Source: Enterobacteriaceae bacterium UBA5654
GTDB lineage: Bacteria > Pseudomonadota > Gammaproteobacteria > Enterobacterales > Enterobacteriaceae
Direction: 5' to 3'
Length of the DNA: 64,000 bases
NCBI GenBank assembly: GCA_002421005.1
Contig: DIJC01000007.1
Span: 15,221 to 79,220, forward strand
Shown: positions 6,334-14,377 of the stretch, one piece after another
Layout: each line of letters begins with the position of its first letter
Numbering within the stretch: the first letter of the stretch is position 1
Made by a program: the position numbers and the translations under genes
The notes under the pieces: generated by a model
Told to the model about the DNA's origin: nothing
The model's database searches: none
What the model saw: the letters and a program-made list of their open reading frames with translations, nothing else

Positions 6334-9156
6334 ATGGATAAGATAGAAGTTCGGGGCGCACGTACCCACAATCTCAAAAACATCAACCTCGTTATCCCTC
6401 GCGACAAACTGATTGTCGTCACCGGGCTTTCGGGTTCTGGCAAATCTTCTCTGGCTTTTGACACGTTATATGCTGAAGGGCAACGTCGTTACGTCGAATC
6501 CCTCTCCGCCTATGCGCGGCAGTTCCTGTCGCTGATGGAAAAGCCGGACGTTGACCATATTGAAGGGCTGTCGCCCGCGATTTCTATCGAGCAGAAATCA
6601 ACGTCGCACAACCCGCGTTCTACCGTCGGTACGATCACGGAAATCCACGATTACCTGCGTCTGCTGTTTGCTCGCGTGGGCGAGCCGCGCTGCCCGGATC
6701 ACGACGTGCCGCTGGCGGCGCAGACCGTCAGCCAGATGGTAGACAACGTGCTTTCGCAGCCGGAAAGCAAGCGGCTGATGCTGCTGGCTCCGATCATCAA
6801 AGAGCGTAAAGGCGAGCACACCAAAACTCTGGAAAACCTGGCGAGCCAGGGCTATATCCGCGCGAGGATCGACGGCGAAGTCTGCGATCTCTCCGATCCG
6901 CCGTCGCTGGAACTGCAAAAGAAACATACCATTGAAGTGGTGATTGACCGTTTCAAGGTGCGTGAAGATCTGGCGCAGCGTCTGGCAGAATCGTTTGAAA
7001 CCGCGCTGGATCTCTCCGGCGGGACGGCGATTGTCGCGGATATGGACGATCCAAAAGCCGAAGAACTGCTTTTCTCCGCGAACTTCGCCTGCCCGATTTG
7101 CGGCTACAGTATGCGCGAGCTGGAACCGCGCCTGTTCTCATTCAACAACCCGGCGGGTGCCTGTCCAACCTGCGACGGCCTCGGCGTACAGCAATATTTC
7201 GACCCGGATCGCGTCCTGCAAAACCCGGAACTGTCTCTGGCTGGTGGCGCCATTCGCGGCTGGGATCGGCGTAACTTTTATTATTTCCAGATGCTGCGCT
7301 CGCTGGCGGATCACTACAAATTCGACGTTGACGCCCCATGGGGTAGCCTGAACGCCAACGTACAGAAAGTGGTGCTCTTCGGCTCCGGTAAAGAATCGAT
7401 TGAATTCAAATACGTGAACGACCGGGGCGATACCTCCGTGCGCCGCCATCCCTTTGAGGGCGTGCTGCACAATATGGAGCGCCGCTACAAAGAGACCGAA
7501 TCCAGCGCGGTGCGTGAAGAGCTGGCGAAATACATCAGCAACCGCCCTTGCGCCACCTGCGAAGGCACCCGTCTGCGCCGCGAAGCGCGCCACGTATTTG
7601 TGGAAAATACCGCCCTGCCGACCATCTCAGATATGAGCATCGGACACGCGATGGACTTCTTCACTAACCTGAAGCTGTCCGGTCAGCGGGCTAAAATTGC
7701 CGAAAAAGTGCTCAAAGAGATTGGCGATCGTCTGAAATTTCTCGTCAACGTCGGCCTGAATTACCTGACGCTTTCCCGCTCGGCGGAAACGCTCTCCGGC
7801 GGTGAAGCCCAGCGTATTCGCCTGGCAAGCCAGATTGGCGCAGGTCTGGTCGGCGTGATGTACGTGCTGGATGAGCCATCTATCGGTCTGCATCAGCGCG
7901 ATAACGAGCGTCTGCTCGGCACGCTGGTTCACCTGCGCGATCTGGGTAATACCGTGATTGTGGTTGAGCATGATGAAGATGCCATCCGCGCGGCGGACCA
8001 TGTGATTGATATTGGTCCCGGCGCGGGCGTTCACGGCGGCCAGGTGGTCGCGGAAGGTCCGCTGTCAGCGATCATGGCGGTGCCGGAATCATTAACCGGT
8101 CAGTTCATGAGCGGCAAACGCAAAATTGAAGTGCCGAAAACGCGGGTCAAAGCCGATCCTGAAAAAGTGCTGAAGCTCACCGGCGCACGCGGTAATAACC
8201 TGAAGGACGTCACGCTGACGCTGCCGGTCGGGCTGTTTACCTGCGTTACCGGCGTCTCCGGCTCTGGTAAGTCGACGCTGATCAACGATACGCTGTTTCC
8301 GATTGCCCAGCGTCAGCTAAACGGCGCAACCATTGCCGAACCCGCGCCGTATCGCGACGTGCAGGGGCTGGAGCATTTCGATAAGGTTATCGACATCGAC
8401 CAAAGCCCCATCGGACGCACCCCGCGCTCTAACCCGGCGACCTATACCGGCGTATTTACGCCGGTGCGTGAACTGTTCGCTGGCGTGCCGGAATCGCGTT
8501 CGCGTGGCTACACGCCGGGCCGCTTCAGCTTTAACGTGCGTGGCGGGCGTTGCGAAGCCTGTCAGGGCGACGGCGTTATCAAGGTAGAAATGCACTTCCT
8601 GCCGGATATCTACGTGCCGTGCGATCAGTGCAAGGGCAAGCGCTATAACCGTGAAACGCTGGAAGTGAAGTACAAAGGCAAGAGCATTCACGAAGTGCTG
8701 GATATGACCATCGAAGAAGCCCGCGAGTTCTTTGACGCGGTGCCCGCGCTGGCGCGTAAGCTGCAAACGCTGATCGACGTGGGTCTGTCGTATATCCGCC
8801 TTGGTCAGTCGGCAACCACGCTTTCCGGCGGTGAGGCGCAGCGCGTGAAGCTGGCGCGCGAACTGTCGAAACGCGGCACCGGTCAAACGCTTTATATTCT
8901 TGATGAGCCGACCACCGGCCTGCACTTCGCGGATATTCAGCAGTTGCTGGAAGTGCTGCACCAGTTGCGCGATCAGGGGAATACCATCGTGGTGATTGAG
9001 CACAATCTGGACGTCATCAAAACGGCCGACTGGATTGTCGATCTCGGTCCTGAAGGTGGCAGCGGCGGCGGGGAAATCCTCGTCTCCGGCACCCCGGAAA
9101 CGGTGGCGGAGTGTGAAGCATCACACACTGCCCGCTTCCTCAAACCTATGCTGTAA
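6334..9156 (+). CDS. uvrA: Excinuclease ABC subunit A
   Basis: UvrA is the damage-recognition ATPase of nucleotide excision repair; it loads UvrB at lesions. The 940-residue protein has two ABC ATPase modules. The first Walker A, GLSGSGKS, is at residues 31-38 and the second, GVSGSGKST, starts at residue 640. Two LSGGEAQR signature motifs are present. Zinc-finger cysteines are seen as CPICG near residue 253 with CPTC near 277, and CEACQGDG near 740 with CDQC further on. Length equals the E. coli protein. It is followed by an intrinsic terminator and controlled by the shared LexA box. Confidence 0.99.
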   Translation: MDKIEVRGARTHNLKNINLVIPRDKLIVVTGLSGSGKSSLAFDTLYAEGQRRYVESLSAYARQFLSLMEKPDVDHIEGLSPAISIEQKSTSHNPRSTVGTITEIHDYLRLLFARVGEPRCPDHDVPLAAQTVSQMVDNVLSQPESKRLMLLAPIIKERKGEHTKTLENLASQGYIRARIDGEVCDLSDPPSLELQKKHTIEVVIDRFKVREDLAQRLAESFETALDLSGGTAIVADMDDPKAEELLFSANFACPICGYSMRELEPRLFSFNNPAGACPTCDGLGVQQYFDPDRVLQNPELSLAGGAIRGWDRRNFYYFQMLRSLADHYKFDVDAPWGSLNANVQKVVLFGSGKESIEFKYVNDRGDTSVRRHPFEGVLHNMERRYKETESSAVREELAKYISNRPCATCEGTRLRREARHVFVENTALPTISDMSIGHAMDFFTNLKLSGQRAKIAEKVLKEIGDRLKFLVNVGLNYLTLSRSAETLSGGEAQRIRLASQIGAGLVGVMYVLDEPSIGLHQRDNERLLGTLVHLRDLGNTVIVVEHDEDAIRAADHVIDIGPGAGVHGGQVVAEGPLSAIMAVPESLTGQFMSGKRKIEVPKTRVKADPEKVLKLTGARGNNLKDVTLTLPVGLFTCVTGVSGSGKSTLINDTLFPIAQRQLNGATIAEPAPYRDVQGLEHFDKVIDIDQSPIGRTPRSNPATYTGVFTPVRELFAGVPESRSRGYTPGRFSFNVRGGRCEACQGDGVIKVEMHFLPDIYVPCDQCKGKRYNRETLEVKYKGKSIHEVLDMTIEEAREFFDAVPALARKLQTLIDVGLSYIRLGQSATTLSGGEAQRVKLARELSKRGTGQTLYILDEPTTGLHFADIQQLLEVLHQLRDQGNTIVVIEHNLDVIKTADWIVDLGPEGGSGGGEILVSGTPETVAECEASHTARFLKPML

Positions 9157-9166
9157 ACAGCGCTCT

Positions 9167-9198
9167 GCCGCCTTCCGGTTCAGCCGGGGGCGGCTTTT
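9167..9198 (+). terminator. Intrinsic terminator of uvrA
   Basis: A GCCGCC/GGCGGC stem (9167-9172 with 9089+100 to 9194, that is 9189-9194) encloses a loop containing a further CCGG/CCGG pairing and is followed by TTTT. It lies 10 bp after the uvrA stop codon. Confidence 0.75.
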
Positions 9199-9304
9199 CC
9201 TTCCTCATTTTCCCTCATCTTTCCTGCGTGAGCATTTGTGATTTGTCTCATCCCTGAAGCTGTTATCAGATAGCGGCAACTGCTTCTCCCAGGAAAACAT
9301 CAGG

Positions 9305-9730
9305 ATGATAAAACGTTGCCTTATGCTGTTAGGGATTATTGTGCTTTCCGCCTGCACCCTGACCGACAATTACAACGCCCAGGCGCATGAACAGTTTATC
9401 GCGCTGGAAAAGGCGTATATGCATTTTCTCGCCGATGCCGCCACCACCCCGCTGAACGAAATTGATATTGCCAGGGACGACCGCGAGCTCCGCCAGCGTT
9501 TCAGCGAGGCTATTGAGCTGGCAAACCACGTTAACGACTCGCTACGGGTAGAGAATCTGACGCTCCTGGAAGCCGGCTATTTTCGTATTCATGCCCGGCT
9601 GATGGAGCAAAACCGCGCCTTTTCTCCCGTTCAGTTACGACTGTATCAAAAGCAGGCGCAGCAGGCTTATCAGTTGGCGATCGCCGGTGAATGCCTGCGC
9701 GCTTATTCAAACTGTCATGCAGAGAGGTAG
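9305..9730 (+). CDS. Putative lipoprotein, function unknown
   Basis: I do not recognise this 141-residue protein. It begins with MIKRCLMLLGIIVLSACTL, a lipoprotein signal peptide with lipobox LSAC and Cys17 as the expected lipidated residue; Thr at +2 suggests transport to the outer membrane. The mature part is mostly predicted helix, with many Ala, Glu, Gln and Arg residues and a paired cysteine near the C-terminus (GECLRAYSNCHAER). It sits in a 917-bp interval between uvrA and yjbR that I recall as having no gene in E. coli K-12. The next gene begins 3 bp after its stop, so the two are almost certainly co-transcribed. Confidence 0.8.
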   Translation: MIKRCLMLLGIIVLSACTLTDNYNAQAHEQFIALEKAYMHFLADAATTPLNEIDIARDDRELRQRFSEAIELANHVNDSLRVENLTLLEAGYFRIHARLMEQNRAFSPVQLRLYQKQAQQAYQLAIAGECLRAYSNCHAER

Positions 9731-9733
9731 ACG

Positions 9734-10072
9734 ATGGCACTTCTGGAGGATTTGAATACCCTGCTGGCGAAATCCGACACTCAGCAACAGATGAAAACGC
9801 CGGTCGCCGCTGAATTTATGACGCTGATGAGTCTCGCGTTGCGGGATGAAGACGACGGCATTCGCAGCACCGGATCGCTGGTTGCCGAGGCGCTGCGCGA
9901 AAAAGCACGCGGCTGGCTGGCGCAGGAAGATATCGTGATCCTGCTGGAAGGCCAGCGCGATATTGCGCGCATACGGGCCAATAACGCGCAGATTGCCCTG
10001 CGCAACCGCATTCAGTCGATCGTCATCCGCATGATTGACCTCGCGCTGATTTCGCTGCTCGGCATACTTTGA
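9734..10072 (+). CDS. Hypothetical protein, partner of the upstream lipoprotein
   Basis: I do not recognise this 112-residue protein. It is acidic and helical for the first 80 residues, without a signal peptide, and ends in a hydrophobic stretch (MIDLALISLLGIL) that could be a C-terminal membrane or interaction helix. GAGAGGTAGACG upstream supplies a ribosome-binding site that overlaps the stop of the lipoprotein gene. The tight spacing suggests the two products act together. It is convergent with yjbR, with just 1 bp between the stop codons. Confidence 0.78.
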   Translation: MALLEDLNTLLAKSDTQQQMKTPVAAEFMTLMSLALRDEDDGIRSTGSLVAEALREKARGWLAQEDIVILLEGQRDIARIRANNAQIALRNRIQSIVIRMIDLALISLLGIL

Positions 10073-10073
10073 T

Positions 10074-10427
10074 TCAGAGCGGCAACTGCCTGCGTTTGTC
10101 TTCCGGCAGTGTGCCTAATACCTGCTGATACGAGGCATCAACCAGGTAGTAAATCTGCGAATCCGGCAGCGTGCCGTCGAGATAAACCGTGCTCCAGTGA
10201 GCCTTGTTAAGGTGGTTGCTGGGCCGCACGTCTTTATGTTTTTCCCGCAGCAGATCCGCCAGTTCGGGGCTGGTTTTCAGGGAGACCGCCGGACGGTCTT
10301 CCACAATTTTGACCATCGCAAAGAGAACATCTGCGACTTTAATCTGCGTGGCTTTCCAGTCGCTATGCACGCTCTGCTCCGCGCCAGGCTTGGCCATACA
10401 GTATTGTAAAAGTTCCGAATCGGTCAT
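10074..10427 (-). CDS. yjbR: YjbR/MmcQ-family protein
   Basis: This 117-residue cytosolic protein belongs to the MmcQ/YjbR family, whose members have a CyaY-like fold related to double-winged DNA-binding proteins; the role in the cell is not established. Features seen are the N-terminal helix MTDSELLQYCMAKPGAEQ, a central KVADVLFAMV strand and the conserved LNKAHWSTVYLDG segment near residues 78-90. The gene follows yjbQ by 2 bp and is probably translated from the same message, as in E. coli. Confidence 0.95.
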   Translation of the reverse strand: MTDSELLQYCMAKPGAEQSVHSDWKATQIKVADVLFAMVKIVEDRPAVSLKTSPELADLLREKHKDVRPSNHLNKAHWSTVYLDGTLPDSQIYYLVDASYQQVLGTLPEDKRRQLPL

Positions 10428-10429
10428 GG

Positions 10430-10846
10430 TTATTCTCCTTGCAGGGTCGCAATAATTTTACGTGAACCGCCGTGGATGCGATGCTCGCCCAGCCAGATCC
10501 CTTGCCAGGTGCCTAACTGCACGCGCCCGTTTTGAACCGGCAACAGCAGGGAAACACCGAGCGTGGAGGATTTGACATGCGACGGCATATCATCCGGGCC
10601 TTCATCATCGTGTTCCCAGCGTGCGTCATCAGGGATGGTACTGAGAAAATGACGCTCCATATCGCGGCGCACGCTCGGATCGCAGTTCTCGTTAAGGGTC
10701 AGGGAGGCGGAGGTGTGCTGAAGCAAAAGGTGCAGCAAACCGATGTTGACGCGTGAAAGCTCGCGGATTTGCCCCAGCACTTCATCCGTTATCAGATGAA
10801 ATCCGCGCGGTTGCGCCCTTAACGTCAGGGTTTGCTGATGCCACAT
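10430..10846 (-). CDS. yjbQ: UPF0047 family protein YjbQ
   Basis: This 138-residue protein belongs to the UPF0047 family. The E. coli member has been reported to have weak thiamin phosphate synthase activity, but the true role is uncertain. The family signature is visible: LHLLLQHTSASLTLNEN near residues 38-54 with an invariant His, and the C-terminal GTWQGIWLGEHRIHGGSR with conserved Trp, Glu and His. The likely metal or phosphate pocket residues are therefore all present. It is the first gene of the yjbQ-yjbR pair. Confidence 0.95.
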   Translation of the reverse strand: MWHQQTLTLRAQPRGFHLITDEVLGQIRELSRVNIGLLHLLLQHTSASLTLNENCDPSVRRDMERHFLSTIPDDARWEHDDEGPDDMPSHVKSSTLGVSLLLPVQNGRVQLGTWQGIWLGEHRIHGGSRKIIATLQGE

Positions 10847-10955
10847 AAACTGCTCCGTCGTGAGAGAGGAATCTCTCTAAGTGTGCAGCAAGACGCCAAA
10901 AGGTAAACCTTTTAACGTCTTTTTGGATAAAAAATCAGCAATTCCCCGGCAGGGA

Positions 10956-11669
10956 TCAATATTCGGAGTTGGCAATCACTTCTTCACCGAACGCCCCCGC
11001 CTGCGGCAGCGGTTTATAGGTGGAATTAGAGGCGCGCAGTACACGGATGGCCCGCGCGCCCGTTTCCTGCGCGGCGGTAATATCGTTGTCAGAATCACCG
11101 TAGAACAGTTTGATTTGCTTATCCTGCAACCACTGCGTTTTGGTATTTTGCCCGGCTTTATCCCCGGCAAAAATCACCGGATTCATGTTCGCCGCCGGAA
11201 TAGAAAAATCGTCCTGAAGCGTTTTTGATACCGTTTCCGTCCGCGTCTGGCTGCGCCCGGTGATGAAATAAATACGGTCGCCGCGTTTTACGTGCATGGC
11301 GATCAGCGCGCGTGCCACCTCTTTCGGAATGCTGAATTCATCCCAGCCGTTATTCATCTTTTCCCAGAACGCCGGATTGTGCAGATACTCTTCGCTGCCT
11401 GGAGAGAACACGTCTTTGCCGCGCCAGAAACCCGGGCTGGAGAAAAGTACGGTATCGTCGATATCAAAACCGACGGCCATCGGCGGGCGACCCGTCAGGC
11501 TGTTTTCAATGAGTGCCACGGAAACCCAGTGAATGGGAGCCTGTTCAGCCAGTTTTGCGACGTTAGTGCCGGTATAGAGCGGAGAAGGTGTGGAGGCACG
11601 AGCAACGACGGAGCCATTTAGTGCGAACACCAGGCAGGCGGCACCGAATGCCACTGCGATCTTACGCAT
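10956..11669 (-). CDS. aphA: Class B acid phosphatase AphA, periplasmic
   Basis: AphA is a periplasmic, magnesium-dependent, HAD-type acid phosphatase/phosphotransferase that dephosphorylates nucleotides and other organic phosphates. The 237-residue precursor has a signal peptide of about 25 residues ending in VVARA. The catalytic motif FDIDDTVLF supplies the nucleophile Asp69 and the acid/base Asp71. Further HAD motifs are the FITGRSQTRTE threonine region and GDSDNDI near the C-terminus. Length equals E. coli AphA. It is a single gene between tyrB and yjbQ. Confidence 0.97.
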   Translation of the reverse strand: MRKIAVAFGAACLVFALNGSVVARASTPSPLYTGTNVAKLAEQAPIHWVSVALIENSLTGRPPMAVGFDIDDTVLFSSPGFWRGKDVFSPGSEEYLHNPAFWEKMNNGWDEFSIPKEVARALIAMHVKRGDRIYFITGRSQTRTETVSKTLQDDFSIPAANMNPVIFAGDKAGQNTKTQWLQDKQIKLFYGDSDNDITAAQETGARAIRVLRASNSTYKPLPQAGAFGEEVIANSEY

Positions 11670-11802
11670 ATTATTCCCTAAATTATCAGTTCGTTATCGT
11701 TTTAAGGTGAGTAAAAGGTCAATACCGTTTCGACCTTAACCCTGACGGCAAAGGAAGAAAAGGTTTTTATGCGGTTTTATCAGACAGGGTCAGGATGACT
11801 AC

Positions 11803-11827
11803 GCCCGGCGGCCTGATGCCACCGGGA
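11803..11827. terminator. GC-rich hairpin downstream of tyrB
   Basis: CCCGG (11804-11808) plus GGC (10-12) pair with GCC (18-20) plus CCGGG (22-26), giving an eight-pair stem with one opposed bulge. It lies 22 bp beyond the tyrB stop. There is no strong U-tract on the minus strand, so it may be a processing barrier or REP-like hairpin rather than a full terminator. Confidence 0.45.
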
Positions 11828-11848
11828 GAGGGAAAAGTAAGTGAGCAC

Positions 11849-13042
11849 TTACATTACAGCGGCAAAAGCCTGCGCTACGCGCTGTACGTTGCGGGTATTC
11901 AGCCCGGCCACGCACATGCGACCGCTGGCGATTAAATACACGCCAAACTCATCGCGCAGGCGATCGACCTGCCGCGGGCTAAGCCCGGTATAGCTGAACA
12001 TGCCCTGCTGTTGCAGGAAGTAATCAAAATTTCGCCCCGGAATGGCCTCTTTCAGCACCGTCACCAGCGTCTGGCGCATTTCCAGAATGCGTACCCGCAT
12101 CGCTTCGACTTCCGCCAGCCATACCGCTTTTAACGCCGGATCGCCCAGAACCGTGGCGACGACCTGCGCACCGAAATTAGGCGGGCTGGAGTAGTTACGG
12201 CGCACCGTGGCTTTTAGCTGTCCCAGCACCCGCGTCGCTGATTCGGCATCTTCGCACACCACGGACAGGCCGCCGACGCGCTCGCCGTAGAGAGAGAAAA
12301 TCTTGGAGAAGGAGTTGCTGACCAGCGCGGGCAGACCCGCGCTGGCGATGGCACGAATAGCATACGCGTCTTCTTCCATGCCTGCGCCAAAGCCCTGATA
12401 GGCGATATCCAGAAACGGAATGAGATCGCGCGCTTTCAGCACTTCAATTACTGCATCCCACTGGGCAGGAGTGAGATCGGAGCCGGTGGGATTATGGCAG
12501 CATGGATGCAGCAGCACGATGCTCTGCACGGGCAGCGTATGCAACGTTTCCAGCAATGCCTCAACGCGCACGCCTTTGGTGATATCGTCAAACCACGGGT
12601 AAGTGCTTACTTCGAATCCGGCTCCTTCAAAAATGGCGACGTGGTTATCCCAGGTCGGGTCGCTCACCCAGACGGCTGAATCCGGGAAATAACGCCGGAG
12701 GAAGTCCGCGCCTACTTTCAGTGCGCCTGAGCCGCCAAGGGTTTGAATAGTGGCAAGACGATTTTGCTGAAGTACCGGGTGATCCGCGCCGAACAATAGC
12801 GGAGCAATAGTATGACGATACGTGCTCAGACCTTCCATCGGCAGATAAATTGACGCGCCGTGCGGCTGGGCGTTAAGCCGCGCCTCGGCATCGGCCACCG
12901 CCTGGAGCTGCGGAATAATCCCCTCCTCGTTGTAATAAAGACCAATACTCAGATTGATCTTGTCGCTGCGCGGGTCTTCTTTAAAGCGCTCCATTAAGGA
13001 GAGGATGGGGTCGCCAGCATAAGCGTCAACTTTCTGAAACAC
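11849..13042 (-). CDS. tyrB: Aromatic amino acid aminotransferase
   Basis: TyrB is a PLP-dependent class I aminotransferase that makes tyrosine and phenylalanine (and contributes to leucine) from their keto acids with glutamate as donor. The 397-residue protein has the SNSFSKIFSLYGERVG motif with the PLP-binding lysine at 247, the HPCCHNPTGSDLT substrate loop and the C-terminal arginine in SGRMCVAGLN. Length equals E. coli TyrB. It is downstream of alr on the same strand but separated by 217 bp with its own promoter space. I could not place TyrR boxes convincingly. Confidence 0.97.
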   Translation of the reverse strand: MFQKVDAYAGDPILSLMERFKEDPRSDKINLSIGLYYNEEGIIPQLQAVADAEARLNAQPHGASIYLPMEGLSTYRHTIAPLLFGADHPVLQQNRLATIQTLGGSGALKVGADFLRRYFPDSAVWVSDPTWDNHVAIFEGAGFEVSTYPWFDDITKGVRVEALLETLHTLPVQSIVLLHPCCHNPTGSDLTPAQWDAVIEVLKARDLIPFLDIAYQGFGAGMEEDAYAIRAIASAGLPALVSNSFSKIFSLYGERVGGLSVVCEDAESATRVLGQLKATVRRNYSSPPNFGAQVVATVLGDPALKAVWLAEVEAMRVRILEMRQTLVTVLKEAIPGRNFDYFLQQQGMFSYTGLSPRQVDRLRDEFGVYLIASGRMCVAGLNTRNVQRVAQAFAAVM

Positions 13043-13116
13043 GCGGTGGGTCTCCAGGTTTACGGTCAGAGGGATCTACACAATAAACTGGAAGCGAACA
13101 GAGATCGAGGGAAGAT

Positions 13117-13140
13117 TACGGCGGTGGATTCACCGCCGTA
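13117..13140 (-). terminator. Perfect 10-bp hairpin between alr and tyrB
   Basis: TACGGCGGTG and CACCGCCGTA form a perfect 10-bp stem around a 4-base loop. On the minus strand it is followed by ATCTTCCCTC, a weak U-tract. It probably ends transcripts from alr (or from the small ORF described at 13119-13220) before the tyrB promoter region. Confidence 0.55.
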
Positions 13141-13220
13141 AGGTGCGCCATCATTTGCGCGACGCGCTTGCGGCGCGCGGTCAGCCAGGCGGAGATGGCG
13201 TAGCTCAGGCATACCGCCAT
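13119..13220 (-). CDS. Possible small protein (33 aa) between alr and tyrB
   Basis: An ATG at 13220 opens a 33-codon frame reading MAVCLSYAISAWLTARRKRV and on through VAQMMAHLTAVNPPP to a stop. A good Shine-Dalgarno (GGGAGGAAA, about 13237-13245) lies upstream, but its spacing to the ATG is rather long (about 16 bp); an in-frame CTG start nearer to it is possible. The product would be a basic amphipathic helix with a Pro-rich end that falls in the downstream hairpin. I know of no homologue, and chance is not excluded. Confidence 0.3.
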
Positions 13221-13259
13221 TTCTGGTACGGACAGAGTTTCCTCCCTGAAAATGGCTGA

Positions 13260-14339
13260 TTAGTCGATGTAATGCATTGCCACCCGCGACGTCAGGCGCG
13301 TAATAAGTTCGTAAGCACTTACTTTTGTTATCTCTGCGATACGCTCGACCGGCAATCCTTCGCCCCACATGATCACGGTATCGCCTGCGCGGTCAGAGGC
13401 TTCCGGCCCCAGGTCAACGCAGATCATATCCATCGCCACGCGCCCGACAATCGGCACTTCGCGCCCGTTCACTAATACCGGCGTACCCGACGGCGCGGTG
13501 CGCGGATAGCCGTCGCCGTAGCCCATCGCCACCACGCCCAGCCGGGTATCACGCTCGCTGACCCAGGTGCCGCCGTAGCCGACCGGCTCGCCCGCTTTAT
13601 GCTCGCGCACGGCGATCAGACTGGAGGTCAGCGACATTACCGGCTGAAAGCCAAAATCCGGTCCCCAGGGTTTTTGATCCAGCGGCGAAACACCGTAGAG
13701 AATAATTCCCGGACGCGCCCAGTCAAAATGCGACTGCGGCCATAGCAGGATGCCGCCGGAAGCAGCAATTGAGCGCTGGCCCGGTTTGCCTTCGCAAAAA
13801 CTGTTGAAGATATCGAGCTGCCGTTCGGTGGCCCCGCATTCCGGCTCGTCCGCGCGGGCAAAATGGCTGACGATGTTTACCGGCTGGCGCACGTTTTTGC
13901 AGCGGCTCAGGCGTTGATAAAACGCATCAGCTTCTTCCGGGCGCACGCCGAGACGATGCATCCCGGTGTCGAGCTTCATCCATACGGTAACCGGTTCGCT
14001 CAGCTGTGCGTTTTCCAGCGCTTCGAGCTGTTCAGGATTATGCACGGCGGTATGCAGATGCTGCGCCGAAATAGTGGGCAGATCGGCGGCGTTGAAAAAG
14101 CCTTCGAGCAACAGAATAGGCTGGCTAATGCCGCCCGCCCGTAGCCGCATCGCCTCTTCAAGACGGGCGACACCGAAAGCGTCAGCGTCGGGGAGCGTTC
14201 GCGCGGTTTCAAGAAGACCGTGTCCGTAGGCGTTCGCTTTCACCACCGCAACCAGTTTGCTGGCAGGAGCCAGTTCGCGCAGGCGTTGCAGGTTGTGTCG
14301 CAGAGCGCGGCGGTTAATAACAACAGTTGCCGCTTGCAT
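13260..14339 (-). CDS. alr: Alanine racemase, biosynthetic
   Basis: Alr is a PLP enzyme that converts L-alanine to D-alanine for peptidoglycan. The 359-residue protein has the N-terminal TIM barrel with the PLP lysine K34 in the motif AVVKANAYGHG, and the C-terminal beta domain that contributes the catalytic tyrosine in the MGYGDGYPR segment. All hallmark residues are seen and length equals the E. coli enzyme. It is 38 bp downstream of dnaB on the same strand, so read-through from dnaB is likely. Confidence 0.98.
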   Translation of the reverse strand: MQAATVVINRRALRHNLQRLRELAPASKLVAVVKANAYGHGLLETARTLPDADAFGVARLEEAMRLRAGGISQPILLLEGFFNAADLPTISAQHLHTAVHNPEQLEALENAQLSEPVTVWMKLDTGMHRLGVRPEEADAFYQRLSRCKNVRQPVNIVSHFARADEPECGATERQLDIFNSFCEGKPGQRSIAASGGILLWPQSHFDWARPGIILYGVSPLDQKPWGPDFGFQPVMSLTSSLIAVREHKAGEPVGYGGTWVSERDTRLGVVAMGYGDGYPRTAPSGTPVLVNGREVPIVGRVAMDMICVDLGPEASDRAGDTVIMWGEGLPVERIAEITKVSAYELITRLTSRVAMHYID

Positions 14340-14377
14340 GTGTGTTCCTTGATAAGTGTGTGCTTTAACTACCTGAA

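Noticed and set aside
6598..8999. Several long frames antisense to uvrA, up to 228 codons
   Set aside because: They follow the third-position GC bias of uvrA on the opposite strand. None has a ribosome-binding site or a familiar motif.
13066..13368. 100-codon frame on the minus strand between alr and tyrB
   Set aside because: It starts inside the alr coding region in another frame, has no ribosome-binding site, and the product (Arg- and Gly-rich, low complexity) looks like a shadow of alr and its hairpin.
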